Source: Fallopia convolvulus (lineage: Eukaryota; Streptophyta; Magnoliopsida; Caryophyllales; Polygonaceae). Taken from it: a stretch of 64,000 bases of DNA. Location: contig OZ024736.1 of the NCBI GenBank assembly GCA_964016875.1, positions 7,261,518-7,325,517 on the forward strand. The letters run 5' to 3'. Of this stretch, positions 1-11,551 are shown one piece after another; position 1 is the stretch's first letter, and the number at the start of each line of letters is the position of its first letter. The position numbers were made by a program, and so were the translations under genes. The notes beneath the pieces were generated by a model. The model saw nothing but the letters and a program-made list of their open reading frames with translations, ran no database searches and had not been told where the DNA came from.

Positions 1-34
1 AGCTCGCTAGTAGTTGGTAAAGTGATAACCTCGT
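1..34 (+). repeat. Remnant of element A 5' LTR
   Basis: The first 33 or so bases match the 3' LTR of element A from 49461 (shared start AGCTCGCTAGTAGTTGGTAA) with two mismatches, then the two diverge. The distal part of the LTR and the primer binding site seem to be missing, because gag-like sequence starts within about 60 bases. The rest of the LTR would lie upstream of the window. Confidence 0.55.
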
Positions 35-74
35 ATTCCAAGGGTACAGACTGAGCGACATTCCCCCAAACCCA

Positions 75-1345
75 TATCCCTATCCAGGTTATGGGCAATA
101 ACAACAACACTTCGCCCCTTCACCCGTCCACGACCATGCACCTCCGATGCCCGATTACATTCCCATCCCTAGGCTTGGACAACCCCACTCCGAGTATGTG
201 CCCGAGTACGTCCCCAGACATGTGTCGGGGCACGAGACATCAACCAACGGCTCGTCAACGGAGAGGTCGGCCCGAGACCCCATGCAAATCTCAAGGTCTT
301 GTTCACGACGTTCTCGGATACAATATCCGAAACCACGGGGAGCGTGGTGCATACCTTGAAGTCGCGCTCGCGACGTCGTCATGTTAAGGTCGGCGGATTC
401 TCACCTTTCGTAGACAAGATCCAGAGCGCGCCGATGCCCGAGGGCTTCCATAGGCTGCAAATAGGGTTCTACGGTGGGGCAACAGATCCTGAGGAACATG
501 TGAAGCACTTCGCTGTCCAGATGAATGTCAACTCTTACAACGATGCGATCTTCTACCGCGTTTTCTCGACCACCCTGGAAAGGCCGCAATGACTTGGTTT
601 ATAAGTCTCAAGACTAGGTCTGTGTGCTCGTTTGCACAACTGTTCGACGCATTCATCACACATTTCAGTGGTTCAAGGAAGCGCAAGAAGATCATGCGAT
701 ATCTTCGCGACATCGAGCAGGGGGAGGACGAGTTGTTGGGCTATTTCTTCACAAGGTTCACAACCACGGTGGCAGATATCGCACACATCGACGAGGCGTC
801 GGCGCGAGACACTCTCATGGGCAACCTATGTCACAAGGTATTCAAGAATTATATTTTCCAGAAGTGTCCAGAGACATAAGAAAACCTGTGTACCCGGATC
901 GTCGTCCAGGTGTATGTTGAGGACGCAGCGAACTAGAGCTCTCGACCAAGGACCGACAAGGAAATCGCGGCCTAGGCTAAGGGAAAGGCGAAGGTGGGTG
1001 TGCCCGCCGCCAAGGATGCGTATGTGACGCAGACTCAGAACCCCGTGAACAACAACAACAGAAAAAACAACAACAAAAACAACAACGACAACAATAATAA
1101 CACAAGGAGAGAGAATGGCGACGGAGGTTGGAACTGCTTCGGAGGAAAGCAACGAGGTTACAAGGGAAAGGGCGGCCCACTTTACAAACCAAAAGATAAA
1201 GGCCAAGGCAACCCCGCCTCAGGTGCGAACAATGTGCCGCAGGGTCAAAGCCAGCAAGAGCCAACAACATCGAGCAGCAGGCTCCCGTAAAGCAGGCGTG
1301 ATCCGGGCACACCACAACGCCCAATGGTTACATTCACACAATCTC
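75..1345 (+). pseudogene. Element A gag, degenerate
   Basis: Gag is the structural protein that forms the retrotransposon particle. Sequence resembling a Retrotrans_gag capsid domain starts near 390 (GGFSPFVDKIQSAPMPEGF, then TDPEEHV) and continues in a second frame from 589 (FAQLFDAFITHFSGSRKRKK, RDIEQGEDELLGYFFTRF). This needs a frameshift near 590. A stop follows at about 877, and a long asparagine run is coded at 1048-1105. A possible zinc-knuckle remnant (NCFGG) is not functional as read. More stops follow before the protease part. No intact protein is possible. Assignment rests on domain order and the Tat-type pol downstream. Confidence 0.6.
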
Positions 1346-1349
1346 GGGC

Positions 1350-2159
1350 GGACCCTCATTGGCAAGCTTAAGCCAGTCAGAGCGAAAGAGGTACACGAGG
1401 GCAAGCCACCATGAGCCCTCGGTGTTCAGTGTCGCGCAATCCTCGAGGTCCCATGAGGGGCTGGCCTTCACGTCCGAGGACGTCGAAGGTCTGCATATGC
1501 CACGCTCTAACCCTTTGGTGGTGCACGCGCAGCTAGGTTCGAAGATGGTGAAGCGTGTTTCAGTGGACACAAGATCTTTTGTAGACATCATGTACTGCCT
1601 TCGAGCAACTAGGTATTTCGACAATATCCTTGAAGCCCTAAGCCGGAAAGCTAACGTCCTTCTGGATGACGTTGGGAGCAGGTTCGACGAGGCGAACCGA
1701 GATGGTAGAGTTCACCATGGTGCGTTTGCCCTCGGTATATAACGCGATCATCGGGAGAGTATCCCTAATGAAGTTTCAAGTTGTGGTGTCCATCTACCAC
1801 CTAAAGATGAAGTTTCTAGTCGAAGGCAGAGTCGGCAAGGTCAAGGGAAACCAAGAGCAGAGTCGTGTTTGTTACGTGACCTCCGCAAAACAAAAGTGTC
1901 CAGTGTTCGTGGTGGATGCTCCCGGGGATGCTGATCTCGAGGTTCAAGCCTTTATAGTCTCAACCTCAAAAGCCGAGAGAAGAGTTGTCACTCCCTTTGG
2001 CGACAAGGTGGAGAGGCTCTTCCTGGGCGAATGTCTCTCCGGGGAGTCAACATTGTTGCTAGAATCCCTGCTCGTTGGCTACCGCAACGTGTTCGCTTGG
2101 ACTGCAAACGACCTCCGCAGAGTCCCGCGTACTGTGGCCCAACATTCTTTGAACGTCGA
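1350..2159 (+). pseudogene. Element A protease and start of reverse transcriptase, degenerate
   Basis: The protease region reads RVSVDTRSFVDIMY at about 1555. The family active site is DTG followed by S/A, so the key glycine is replaced by arginine. Later sequence (from about 1690, frame of VEFTMVRLPSVYNAIIGRVSL) matches the YN-I-GR motif that ends retroviral-type proteases, in a different frame, so at least one frameshift separates the halves. From about 2060 the RT leader is visible (YRNVFAWTANDL, then LNVDV). The reading frame is cut at 2159 by element B and resumes at 11978. The protein cannot be active. Confidence 0.6.
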
Positions 2160-2580
2160 TGTTAGACCCAGATTTTAGGTGACGAAGCGTTGCGCCATAG
2201 ACAGAGAATCTCCAACGCACACAGAGTTACGGAAGATTTTCGGATGGACTAAGTCGGTTGGAGGAGAGAGGGTCCAAGATATGTTTGTTACAAGATAGAT
2301 TTTTCTCCAAATTGTATTCATTATAAGATAGAAATAAGTGAAGATTTGTTAGTTAGAGATAAGATTATATCTTTAATTAAGATAGAATATGCTCTAGGAG
2401 GCTATATAAGTCGATGTAATCCTTAGAGGCAAAGACACAATTCAGACGCTTGATTCACGCTATTTTCTTCTGATTTCTACATCAATAAAACGCACACTCT
2501 CGTTCATATTCTTCTCAATTTATTCGATCAAGGCCTGATCTAAGCCAAGGTTCTACCTTTGGTAAATTTTGGCTCAAACA
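2160..2580 (+). repeat. Element B 5' LTR
   Basis: A direct repeat of 11552-11972, starting TGTTAGACCC and ending CTCAAACA. It contains a TATATAA box at 2403-2409, which should place the RNA start about 30 bases downstream. Both ends are fixed by the GTCGA duplication and by the repeat match. Confidence 0.93.
2403..2409 (+). promoter_or_regulatory. TATA box in element B 5' LTR
   Basis: TATATAA lies in the second half of the LTR, about 255 bases before the gag start, and is conserved in the 3' LTR copy (near 11795). This position suits the retrotransposon promoter. Confidence 0.6.
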
Positions 2581-2583
2581 ATT

Positions 2584-2600
2584 TGGCGCCCACCGTGGGG
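2584..2600 (+). promoter_or_regulatory. Element B primer binding site
   Basis: TGGCGCCCACCGTGGGG starts four bases after the LTR end. This is the usual location for a tRNA primer site, and similar sites occur in Tat-type elements. I could not assign the tRNA with certainty. Confidence 0.7.
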
Positions 2601-2661
2601 CCGTGATCGATACAACCATCAAAAGAATCACCATTCAACCTCTCTTCGGATCAAGAACACG

Positions 2662-4455
2662 ATGTCTGAGAATGGAGAAGGAAGCCCTAAAACCTCGATC
2701 ACCGGTGATGAAGAAAATCTTGAGAACCAAGGCGGTCGGTCTCAAGAAGAGGAGATGACGGACCTCAGGCAACGTATGGAGTTCCTCCAAAAGGCATTGA
2801 GCGACCAAAAAAGCTTTTACGATGCTCATGTAGAACGCCTTACTGTCGAAAATAGCCAACTCAAACAACAGTACGAGGTCTTGGCTACGGGGCGCCGTTT
2901 TCTCCGCGTCGATAGGCGCACTGACGTAATCGTCAGGAGGATAGATTTCAACGCTGGAGAAGGAACTTCCGGAAGGGGTACAGACCCAGGCTCCCGTGAC
3001 AAGGCACCCGCACAACAGGACGTAACTCCAGAACTCATGGGCTGAGTCCACCGTGAAGAAGTCTTCCACGACAATAATCCTCCAATCAATCTCCGATCCG
3101 CACCTAACCAACGCCGAACAGCGTCTCAAGAGGTTTGGATCGAAGACGACGACATCGATGGGGAAGATCGAGAATAGCGCGAGCCAACCGATGTGGACGC
3201 GGCCATTCGAAGAAAGGTTAATGAACAAATAAGCGTCATCGCTGACCAACTCCGTAGGGGAAGCCGAGGTTTCCAACCTTTGGAGCCTGAAGCACCCGAC
3301 GGGTTTGACGAATCTTCGTTTTCTTGTCGAATCGCCCAAGTAGAGATTCCAAAGAAGTTTTCCGTGCCAAACATGCCCACGTACAACGGGACTACGGACC
3401 CAAACGAACACGTGGCCGTATAAAAACAGAAGATGATGACGAGCGCGGTCCCATCCCATTCAAAAGAGGCAATGATGTGCAAGGGATTCAACACGACCTT
3501 AACGGGGCCAGCCCTAACTTGGTTCATCAACATCGCACGTGGGAGCATTAGGTCCTTCGTAGATCTCTCTGACACTTTTTGGTCCTAATTCGCGAGCAGC
3601 CGCAAGTTCGAAAAGCAATCCAGCGATCTCTACCGGATCCGTCAACGACACCAAGAAACTACTAGAGAATTCTTGGATCGTTTCAATCGCGAGAAGATCT
3701 CCATCCCATCTTGTGACGTGACGACCGCAGTAGAGGCATTCAGGCAAGGGGTCACCCCCGATGGAGGCCTATATAAGGAACTAACTAAGCACCCTTGTGC
3801 TACGCTCGAAGAAGTGCAAGCCAGGGCTTTAGCACACGTCCGGTTGGAAGAAGATAGGAGTCTTCAGAAGAGACCTTCAGAGACGGAGAAAATCGAGAGA
3901 AGAGGACCCGTTGACAGCCGGCGAGGTTCAACAGATCTGAGGAAAGACCGTCGTGCCCATCCTTACTCTCGCCCTAATTCAGGGCAGGTCAACGTGACCA
4001 AGGCGCGATGGGCGAATGACAAGGAGCGAGAACCCATGTCGCCCTCACTCGACTCTTTCAAACTCAACATATCTACGGAAAAGCTGCTCCGGAACATGGA
4101 GAAGCAAGGAGAACTCGTGAGGTGGCCAAGAAAAGACAGAACTCCCCACCCGGGCGGAGACACGTCTAAGTGGTGCGATTACCACGAGTATCACGAACAC
4201 TGGACGCGGGATTGCCATATGCTCCGGAGAGAATTGGCCCGCCTAGTTGCGGAAGGACGAATAAAAGATGTAGCTCCGGATGCTCGAATACCCAAAGATT
4301 TGCTGGAGAATTCTCAAGCCGAGCACCAAGAAAGGCGAAATCCTCCAACGCCTGACAAGGTGGTCAACGTGATATCCGGAGGATCAAGCATCTGTGGACT
4401 ATCATACTCAGCAGCAAAATGCCACGCAAGGGAAAGCAGTTTTAATCGACCTTAG
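2662..4455 (+). pseudogene. Element B gag, broken by stops
   Basis: The start at 2662 (MSENGEGSPKTSITGDEE) is preferred over an in-frame ATG at 2569, which lies inside the LTR. The N-terminal third is acidic and predicted coiled coil (DLRQRMEFLQKALSDQK). The capsid region (about 3345-3900) has FSVPNMPTYNGTTDPNEHV, ALTWFINIARGSI, DRFNREKISIPSCD and GLYKELTKHPC. A Cys/His-rich stretch (CDYHEYHEHWTRDCHMLRRE, near 4175-4230) fits the Tat-type substitute for a zinc knuckle. In-frame stops lie at 3043 (TGA), about 3175 (TAG), 3421 (TAA), about 3586 (TAA) and 4453 (TAG). All except perhaps the last can arise by C to T or G to A change. Around 4430-4497 the best-looking protein is in another frame, so two small compensating indels are likely. 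Confidence 0.8.
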
Positions 4456-4497
4456 TCGTCAAGGCATCGCGCCAGAGAATCTCCAGGACCAGCCATC

Positions 4498-4983
4498 GTG
4501 TTTGACGACACCGATGCAGAGAACACTTCCGAGCCACATCACGATGGTCTGGTAATATCCTTGCATATTGGAAACGTGCTGATGAAAAGAGTATTGATTG
4601 ATACAGGAAGCTCCACGAATCTCATGACTCTGACTGCCTTAAAGGCGATGGGTTTATCCGAAAACGACATCCATAAACACCGTGTGCCTCTAGTTGGATT
4701 CAGCGGCGAAGTCAAACACACCGTGGGCGACATCGCCATCCCAACCTTCGCCAGAGGCGTAAATATGCAAGTCAATTTCCTTGTAATGGACTGCCCATCA
4801 TGCTATAACGTAATCCTGGGGCGCCCTTGGTTACACGACATGAAAGCCGTGGCATCTACCTACCACCAAACGGTGAAATTTCAAACGCCATGGGGAATAG
4901 ACGAAATTCGCGGGGATCAGAGGTTGGCTAGGGAGTGTTACAAGGCAGCCCTCAAGCCGACAACCCTGAGACCTGAAGCATAG
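4498..4983 (+). pseudogene. Element B aspartic protease
   Basis: This is the retropepsin-type protease that cuts the Gag-Pol polyprotein. The active site is RVLIDTGSSTNLMTL (Asp-Thr-Gly intact, near 4590-4632), followed by the VMDCPSCYNVILGRPWLH motif near 4785-4840 that closes the fold. The frame is the same as gag and pol, so it was part of one polyprotein. It ends at a TAG at 4981-4983, and a TGA follows at about 5017. Both fit C to T change. The domain itself reads open and complete, but translation could not reach it through the gag stops. Confidence 0.85.
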
Positions 4984-5043
4984 CAATTACAGAACGTCGC
5001 CCCTCCGCCGGAGTGAACTGAAGACGGAGAAAAAGCGGAGGAG

Positions 5044-7389
5044 GTGACCTTAGAGGAAGGGAAGGTCATCAAGATCGGAGAAAATATGGAACCATTAGTC
5101 AGAGAAGAATTGATAACATTCCTAAAGAATCACAAGGGTTGCTTCGCTTGGAGTCATGAAGACATGACTGGAATAGACCCTTCCATCATCACACACAAAC
5201 TCAACGTTGATCCTGAACACCCTCCAGTCAGGCAAAAGAGACGAAAATTTGCCCCGGAGTGAATACAAGCGGTCGATGAAGAGGTCAAAAAATTACTAGA
5301 CACCGGGAAGATCAGAGAAGTGAATTACCTCGATTGGCTGGCTAACGTAGTCGTGGTTCCCAAGAAGAACGGAAAGTGGAGGGTTTGTGTGGATTTCACC
5401 GACCTCAACAAAGCCTGCCCCAAGGATTCTTTCCCTCTCCCACACATAGACTCGATGGTGGATGCAACCGCGGGTCACGAGCTACTTACCTTCATGGATG
5501 CATTCAGCGGTTATCACCAGATCCAGATGGAGCGGGACGATCAGGAGAAGACTTCCTTCATCACAGGGCAGGGAACATATTGCTATCGTGTAATGCCCTT
5601 CGGTTTGAGAAACGCCGGAGCTACTTACCAAAGATTAGTCAACCGGATGTTTTGCGACCACATTGGCAAAACAATGGAGGTATACATCGACGATATGGTG
5701 GTAAAAAGCACAAGCGCCTCCTTACATAAGGGGCACTTAGAAGAAGCATTCAAAGTCCTCGAGGAATACAACATGAAACTGAATCCCCAAAAGTGCATTT
5801 TTGGAGTACAATCTAGGACTTTCTTGGGACACGTGGTAACCAAGCGAGGGATTGAGGCCAGCCCAAATCAAGTGCGGGCAATTGCTTTCTTGAAATCCCC
5901 ATGAAGCATAAAAGATGTGCAGAAGCTAACCGGCATGATAGCTGCGTTGAACCGTTTTATCTCCAAGTCCTCGGATAAGTGCCGACTATTCTACGAGGTA
6001 CTAAAGAAGAACAAGAGCTTCCAGTGGACAGAAAGACACGAAGCCGCCTTCCAAGAGCTAAAGGGCTACTTCGCCAATCCCATATTACTGGCTAAACCAA
6101 CTCCGAGGGAGGTGCTACACCTCTACTTAGCTGTATCAGACCGCGCATTAAGCGGAGTCCTGGTCAAAGAAGAAGACGGCCAACAGGTTCCAGTTTATTT
6201 CGTGAGCAGAACAATGGTATCCGCCGAAACACGCTATTCTCCAACGGAAAAACTGGTCCTGGCGGTCGTGATGTGCTCGAACAAACTCCGACCATACTTC
6301 GAGTCACATACTATCGTCGTCCTGACGAATTACCCTCTCCGACAGATCATGAAAAAACCAGAATTCTCAGGAAGGATGGCAAAGTGGGCAATTCACCTAA
6401 GCGGGTACGACATCAGATATGAACCTCGAAAAGCAATCAAATCACAAGTTTTGGCCGACTTCGTTGCCGACTTCACCCCGACTCTTGAAGAAAGCGCTAA
6501 AGAAGAAGTCTTGACCTCATCCCTCGACGAAGCAAAGGAAGAATGGATACTAAACACCGATGGAGCCTCAAACGCAAGAGGAGCAGGGCTCGGTGTCGTA
6601 CTAAAGTCGGCAGAGGGGGAAACAATAGCTCAGGCAGTCAGATGCAATTTTGAAGCCACCAACAATGAGTCAGAATATGAAGCCCTCATCTTTGGGCTGG
6701 AATTGGCTAAAGATTTGTCCATCAAAAAGATCAAGGTACGCGCCGACTCCTTACTCATCAATAATATGATCCTGGGCATCTTCGACGCCAAAGATGATAG
6801 AATGGCCAGTTACCTCAATGTGGTTAAAGCACTATCCGAGAATTTCGAGAAAATACAATTCGAACAAATTCCTCGGGATGAAAATGCACCAGCCGATGCC
6901 CTAGCCGGTCTAGGCTCTACCCTGGACCCCAGGGATTACAACAATATACCATTAGTCCAATTGTTACAGTCGGCTATAACAGAAACATCGGTGACGAAGG
7001 CTGCTGAACCACCACCAGAGCAGCTTGCTCCGGATATTCTCCAAACATCCACCAACTCAGGAGTCAGTTCAGATGACTGCTGGACCACGCCGTACCTCGA
7101 TTGGTTCCTTCACGGCGAAGCACCCAAGGACAAGATAGAAGCCAAAGCCTTAAAATCAAAAGCAACACGGTTCGCCATGTTAAAAGGGGTCCTCTTCCAC
7201 AAGTCTGCATCAGGTTTTCTACAACGATGCGTAGAAAAAGAGGAGGCCGAGGAGATCATGCATGACGTGCACAGCGGAGATTGTGGTAATCATACCGGGG
7301 GTCGCAGTCTCACCAACAAAATCTTAAGGCAGGGGTGGTATTGGCCCACCATTCGCCAAGACGCCACCAAATATGCTCAATCGTGCTAG
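5044..7389 (+). pseudogene. Element B reverse transcriptase and dual RNase H
   Basis: RT copies the element RNA into DNA, and RNase H removes the RNA strand. Visible RT blocks are GKWRVCVDFTDLNKACPKD (from 5371), FMDAFSGYHQIQM (from 5492), YRVMPFGLRNAGATYQRLV and the catalytic YIDDMVVKS (from 5683). The first RNase H runs from about 6080 to 6480 (LYLAVSDRALSGVLVKEE, YFVSRTM, ALTN-like LTNYPLRQIM). A second, archaeal-type RNase H starts at 6541 (EEWILNTDGASNARGAGLG, ATNNESEYEALIFGLELAK, PRDENAPADALAGLGS). Two RNase H domains are diagnostic of the Tat clade. Stops at 5260 (TGA), 5902 (TGA) and 7387 (TAG) break the frame, while the catalytic Asp pair is intact. Confidence 0.88.
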
Positions 7390-8316
7390 GCATGCCAGCG
7401 TCACGCACCAGTCCCACATCAGCCACCAGAGATTCTCCACCCCTCCGTTACTCCCTGGCCATTCATGCGATGGGGGATGGACATCGTCGGCAAATTACCC
7501 CCGTCTACAGGGCAAAAAGTGTTTTTTCTCGCCATGACAGACTATTTCTCCAAATGGATCGAAGTTGAAGCCTTTCGAGAAATCAAAGATAAGCAAGTAA
7601 TTTCATTCATCCAGCGCAACATCTTGAGCAGGTACGGGGTCCCAGCGGAAATTACTTGCGACAATGGGTCGCAGTTTATAAGCAAGAAGATGCGTGACTT
7701 CTGCAAGCAATGGAGCATCGATTTAGTCATGTCTACTCCGAGATACCCGCAAGCCAACGGACAAGTCGAAGCCAACAACAAGGTAATCATCAATAACCTA
7801 AAGAAGCGGCTAATAAAATCCAAAGGGAAGTGGGCTGAAGTATTACCCTATGTACTCTGGGCCGATCGCACCACCCCAAAAGGGGCCACCGAGCAGACTC
7901 CATTTTCACTGGTACACGGCTGCGAAGCTGTTATCCCAGCCGAAATCCTATTCCCAGCCGCAAGATATGGTCTCGCCACCTTGGAGAGTAATGGACGCGA
8001 GTTGGAAGCAGACCTGGATACTATCTAGGAACTTACAGAAATTGCCCATGCTCGAATCACAAGGTACCAGCAGCAAGTAGCTAGAAGCTATAATAAAAAT
8101 GTTCGAGTGAAAAGTTTCCAGCTTGGAGATTGGGTATTACGAAAGGTTTTCCAGAATATTGAAGAAGCAAACGCTGGCAAGTTGGCACCCACTTGGGAAG
8201 GGCCATACAAGATCACCAAAGTCGCAGGAAACGGAGCCTACCAGCTAGAATCCAAAGATGGAACAACGGTGCCACGGAGCTGGAACGCGACTCACCTAAA
8301 AAAGTATTGCTTCTAA
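7390..8316 (+). pseudogene. Element B integrase
   Basis: Integrase inserts the DNA copy into the chromosome. The HHCC zinc domain begins upstream of the 7387 stop (HDVHSGDCGNHTGG, near 7260) and ends with CQRHA after it. The DDE core shows MDIVGKLPPS (first Asp, near 7480), ITCDNGSQFISKKMRDFC (second Asp, near 7650) and NGQVEANNKVIINNLKKRL (Glu, near 7755). A TAG at 8026-8028 interrupts the C-terminal part, which continues to 8316 (GDWVLRKVFQNIEEANAGKL, WEGPYKITKV, SWNATHLKKYCF). The GPY-type motif is present and no chromodomain follows, as expected for Tat. Confidence 0.87.
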
Positions 8317-9446
8317 ATTCATCCCTTATTATGATTTATTCCTAGATATTTCTTAGCTCTAGCTTAGAGAATCTTTAGGCATTTTTTGGTTGTTTCAAAT
8401 AAACGACTCTGAGCACTTGCTCACACCGTCGGATGCAATTTCAAAGTTCTTATCCCATCAATCATGCTTTTTACACGTTTTTACATAATGATTTGCGAGA
8501 AAATATTCTCCCATTCTTGCACACTCTCTTATTGCTCATAAACGCAAACATGCGCTAATCAACGTTGCATACAACACGAAACACGTCGAACGCCAACAAC
8601 CACTGTGATGACACATGGTTATACCGTCTGAAAACGACGAAGTCATCAAACGTTGATGAAGTAACCCATAAGATGGTTACCCATACGCTAATCATATGAC
8701 ATGAAACGCGTCAACACACAAACAACCACTGTTATGACACATGGTTATACCGCCTAGAAATGGCGAAGTCGTCACGAATACAACGTCGACGAAGTTACCC
8801 ATAAGTTGGTTACCCCCTATCTAATTCCGATTTAACGAAACATCCGATTAGTACGGGAAGGGGAAAGCTATAGCATATAACCCAGGCCATATGCGTGGGA
8901 CGCCGCGATGACACTACATCCTAATTTAAGGATCCACTGCCCAAGAACGCCCTTGGCAGTGGCCAAAGGCAGCCTAATCGTAACAAACTACGCACGACTC
9001 CTTTGCAGAAAACTGAAACACTCAAAACGCAAAACGTGATCCTAACACAGGACTTATAGTAAGTCGCTAACGAGAGGAGCACTAAGACTCCTCCTAAAAA
9101 CGCTAAAACCTAACGCGAACCCCACTTGCGGGCAATACATTTATGGAGATTCTCCACAAATCTCCTTACGCTAACACCTAAACCGCATATGCGGGTAGCA
9201 CATTCATGGAGATTCTCCAAGAATCTCCCTATGCTAAAACACTAATGCAAATTTCCAAACACAGACAAACAAGCAAATAAAGATAAAGTTGCGCCATTCA
9301 GAGGGCGTCAAAACCATTCAGAATCAAACGCCATATGAGTTTCTAGGCCCCAGGCCACAACGTCACCAAAATATCCTTACAATCATCCAGCAGAAACAAA
9401 AAGAAACAGTACTTCTAAAGAGATCGAGGAGAGGCACATCAGGAGC
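8317..9446 (+). repeat. Noncoding spacer of element B with two short tandem repeats
   Basis: No gene is seen between the integrase stop and the antisense gene. Two tandem arrays are visible. A unit of about 126 bp is repeated twice in 8560-8830 (AACAACCACTGT at 8595 and 8721, each followed by ATGACACATGGTTATACCG). A unit of about 63 bp is repeated twice in 9120-9240 (GCGGG..., then ATGGAGATTCTCCA). Tandem repeats in the 3' untranslated region are known for Tat/Ogre elements and can seed satellites. Confidence 0.7.
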
Positions 9447-11302
9447 TTACTGTCCGCCAACTAGGGTCAAAGGTTCCTCTTTGTCCATGGCCTTCCCACC
9501 ATCACCTTCCTTGTTGGATGGGCCCCCATCATCATAATCTTGACATTTTTCCTTGATCGGGGAGCTCACGTCATCCTCCTGGTCTTTAGCCACCAGGTAT
9601 TCTTTGCCAAGAGGGGGATGGTCGGCGGGGTAATATTCCTCCAGGACCTGCAGCTGCGTCTTCAAGTCCCATTTGGCACTCTTCTCATCAGCAAAGTCCT
9701 GCAGCAGCTCCACTTGAGATTTCATTGTGTAATATGCTGCCACGTTTACCACCACCTGGGAAAAACTTTCGATCTCCTTCTTCGCCTCCGACGCCTTCGC
9801 CTCAAGTGATGCCTTTTCAGTTTGAAGATCCTCTACTGACGATTGATGTTGGCCAACCTTCTTGTCCAAAGAAGCAGCCAGATCCCTCGCCTGCTTCTCT
9901 TTCCCCTCGAACGCCGTCATTTCCTCCTGACAACGAACGTTAGTGGCCATTAGTTCCTGGAAGGCCTGCGGAATTAAAAGAGCAAGATAAATCGGGAGAA
10001 AAGGCAGAAAAGCATTCAAGAAATGACAAAGAAATGACGATGAATATCTAAAGGCTCGGTTAAGCAAGTTTACCACTCTCAGCGTTGCACCCACGTGGCT
10101 AAACGCAGCGTCAGGGGTGAGGGCTTGGAAGTCCATCTTCACGCTCGGGAGCAAGGTGTCCCTAAAGGTGTCGAGGAGATCTTTTGGCTCCGCTTTCTTG
10201 GCAACGAGAGAGGTTGGAGAATCGTCGACTCTTTTCCGCTTCAACGAGAGAGATTTTTTGGTCTCGGACCTGGGAGGAGGAAACAACGGGAGCCTGAACC
10301 CGCCGGATCTCAGCCGACGAACCATCGTTGCGGCAGAGGTGTCCACGATAGCGCCTGGGGAAGATTTTTCAGCCGCATTAAAAAAATATATATATAATCA
10401 TTCCGAAGAAATCAAACGCATGATAAGAAGAAGAAGAAGCAACCAACCTGATTTCTTCTTTGAGGAACTCATCATGTCAGAGGACAGGGGAGTGACTTCT
10501 GTTTCAGTTTTTCTCTTCGTCGGAACCTGGAGATTCTTCGTCTTCGCCACTACCCGCTGGGTCAGGACAGATCTTCTTGGGCTTTCGCTTTTCAGGGTTG
10601 ATCTTTAGCAAGCGTCGACACACACCCGTATCCGTGCTCTTGGAGTTGATTCCCACCGGTACTGCACAAGAAAGAAAGATATGAGGACAGGAAGGCCAGA
10701 ATATGCAAAAAAAGAGGTTTAAATAAAAAAGATCAGATCGTCTTATGAGATGTGTTCCATTCATCTCGAAAGACGTCTTTCACTTCGTCATCAAGATCGC
10801 CTAAAGACGCTTTTTCGACGAAGAAGAATCGGGATTGCCAGTTCCGAGAGGAAATTTTCAGCTTGGGAATAAGGGGTTTTTTTGTGTCCCTAGCATGTAA
10901 AGTGATGCGACCCGCCCTCTGAGGAACAATTTTATATGCTAAGAGAAGTTCTCCCATGGTCATCTCCAAACCCCTCTCTGTGGCAAGCTCATCGATTCGG
11001 GCAAGGGTGCGCCAAGTGGTCGGAAGGATTTGGCATGGAGAAACTTTTAGGGTTTGAATAAATTCCCGAATGAAAGGGGAGAAAGGGAACTTTAAACCTA
11101 AAGAAAAGGGGTAATCAAGAAAGCAGATCCACCCTGGCCGAACCCAATCAATAAATTCGACAGTCGGGGTGTGGAAACGGGTCCCCTCAGGAAAGCCACC
11201 GAAGGAGATCCAATCGGCGATCTCCTCCGGCGTCATATCACATCGGTGAAGATCTTGGGGACCCATGGATGAAGAAGAAACGAAAGTCGAAGATTTGGCC
11301 AT
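9447..11302 (-). pseudogene. Element B antisense gene, spliced, gypsy-associated domain plus coiled coil
   Basis: The gene reads opposite to gag-pol. The start at 11302 opens MAKSSTFVSSSS and a domain with FPEGTRFHTPTVEFIDWV, DYPFSLGLKFPFSPFIREF and TTWRTLARIDELATERG. I judge this similar to the putative gypsy-type transposon domain (Pfam Transposase_28). Splice sites fit an intron at 10447-10355 (GT...AG) and one at 10073-9966 (GTAAAC...CGCAG, 108 bases). Another intron ends at 10672, but its donor is unclear. The last exons are a basic region (SLKRKRV) then a long coiled coil (9965-9600) and an acidic C-terminus ending at 9447. Such antisense ORFs are known in Tat elements, but their function is unknown. 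It may still be close to intact once spliced; this depends on the first intron. Confidence 0.65.
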
Positions 11303-11551
11303 GTCGATTGAAGCAGAAAAGAGCTAGAGATGAGGAAGAAGAAGTGTTACTTGGAAGACGAAAGCAAGGATTGAGAAGGGAAGAAGGCATGGGCTAGATA
11401 ATGATGAGAGTAACAAAGAGCTTCTCGGGTCCTTAAAAAGAAACGACAGAAATATATTCCGACTTCCAAGGCAATCTCTGAAACGTCTTATCAAGCTTAA
11501 ATGCAACTTTCGAAATTTGAATTTAAATTTTGAAATTGCATTTAGGGGTAT

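Noticed and set aside
9289..9943. Plus-strand frames in the element B spacer
   Set aside because: They are shadows of the minus-strand antisense gene, whose splice sites and coiled coil are far better supported.
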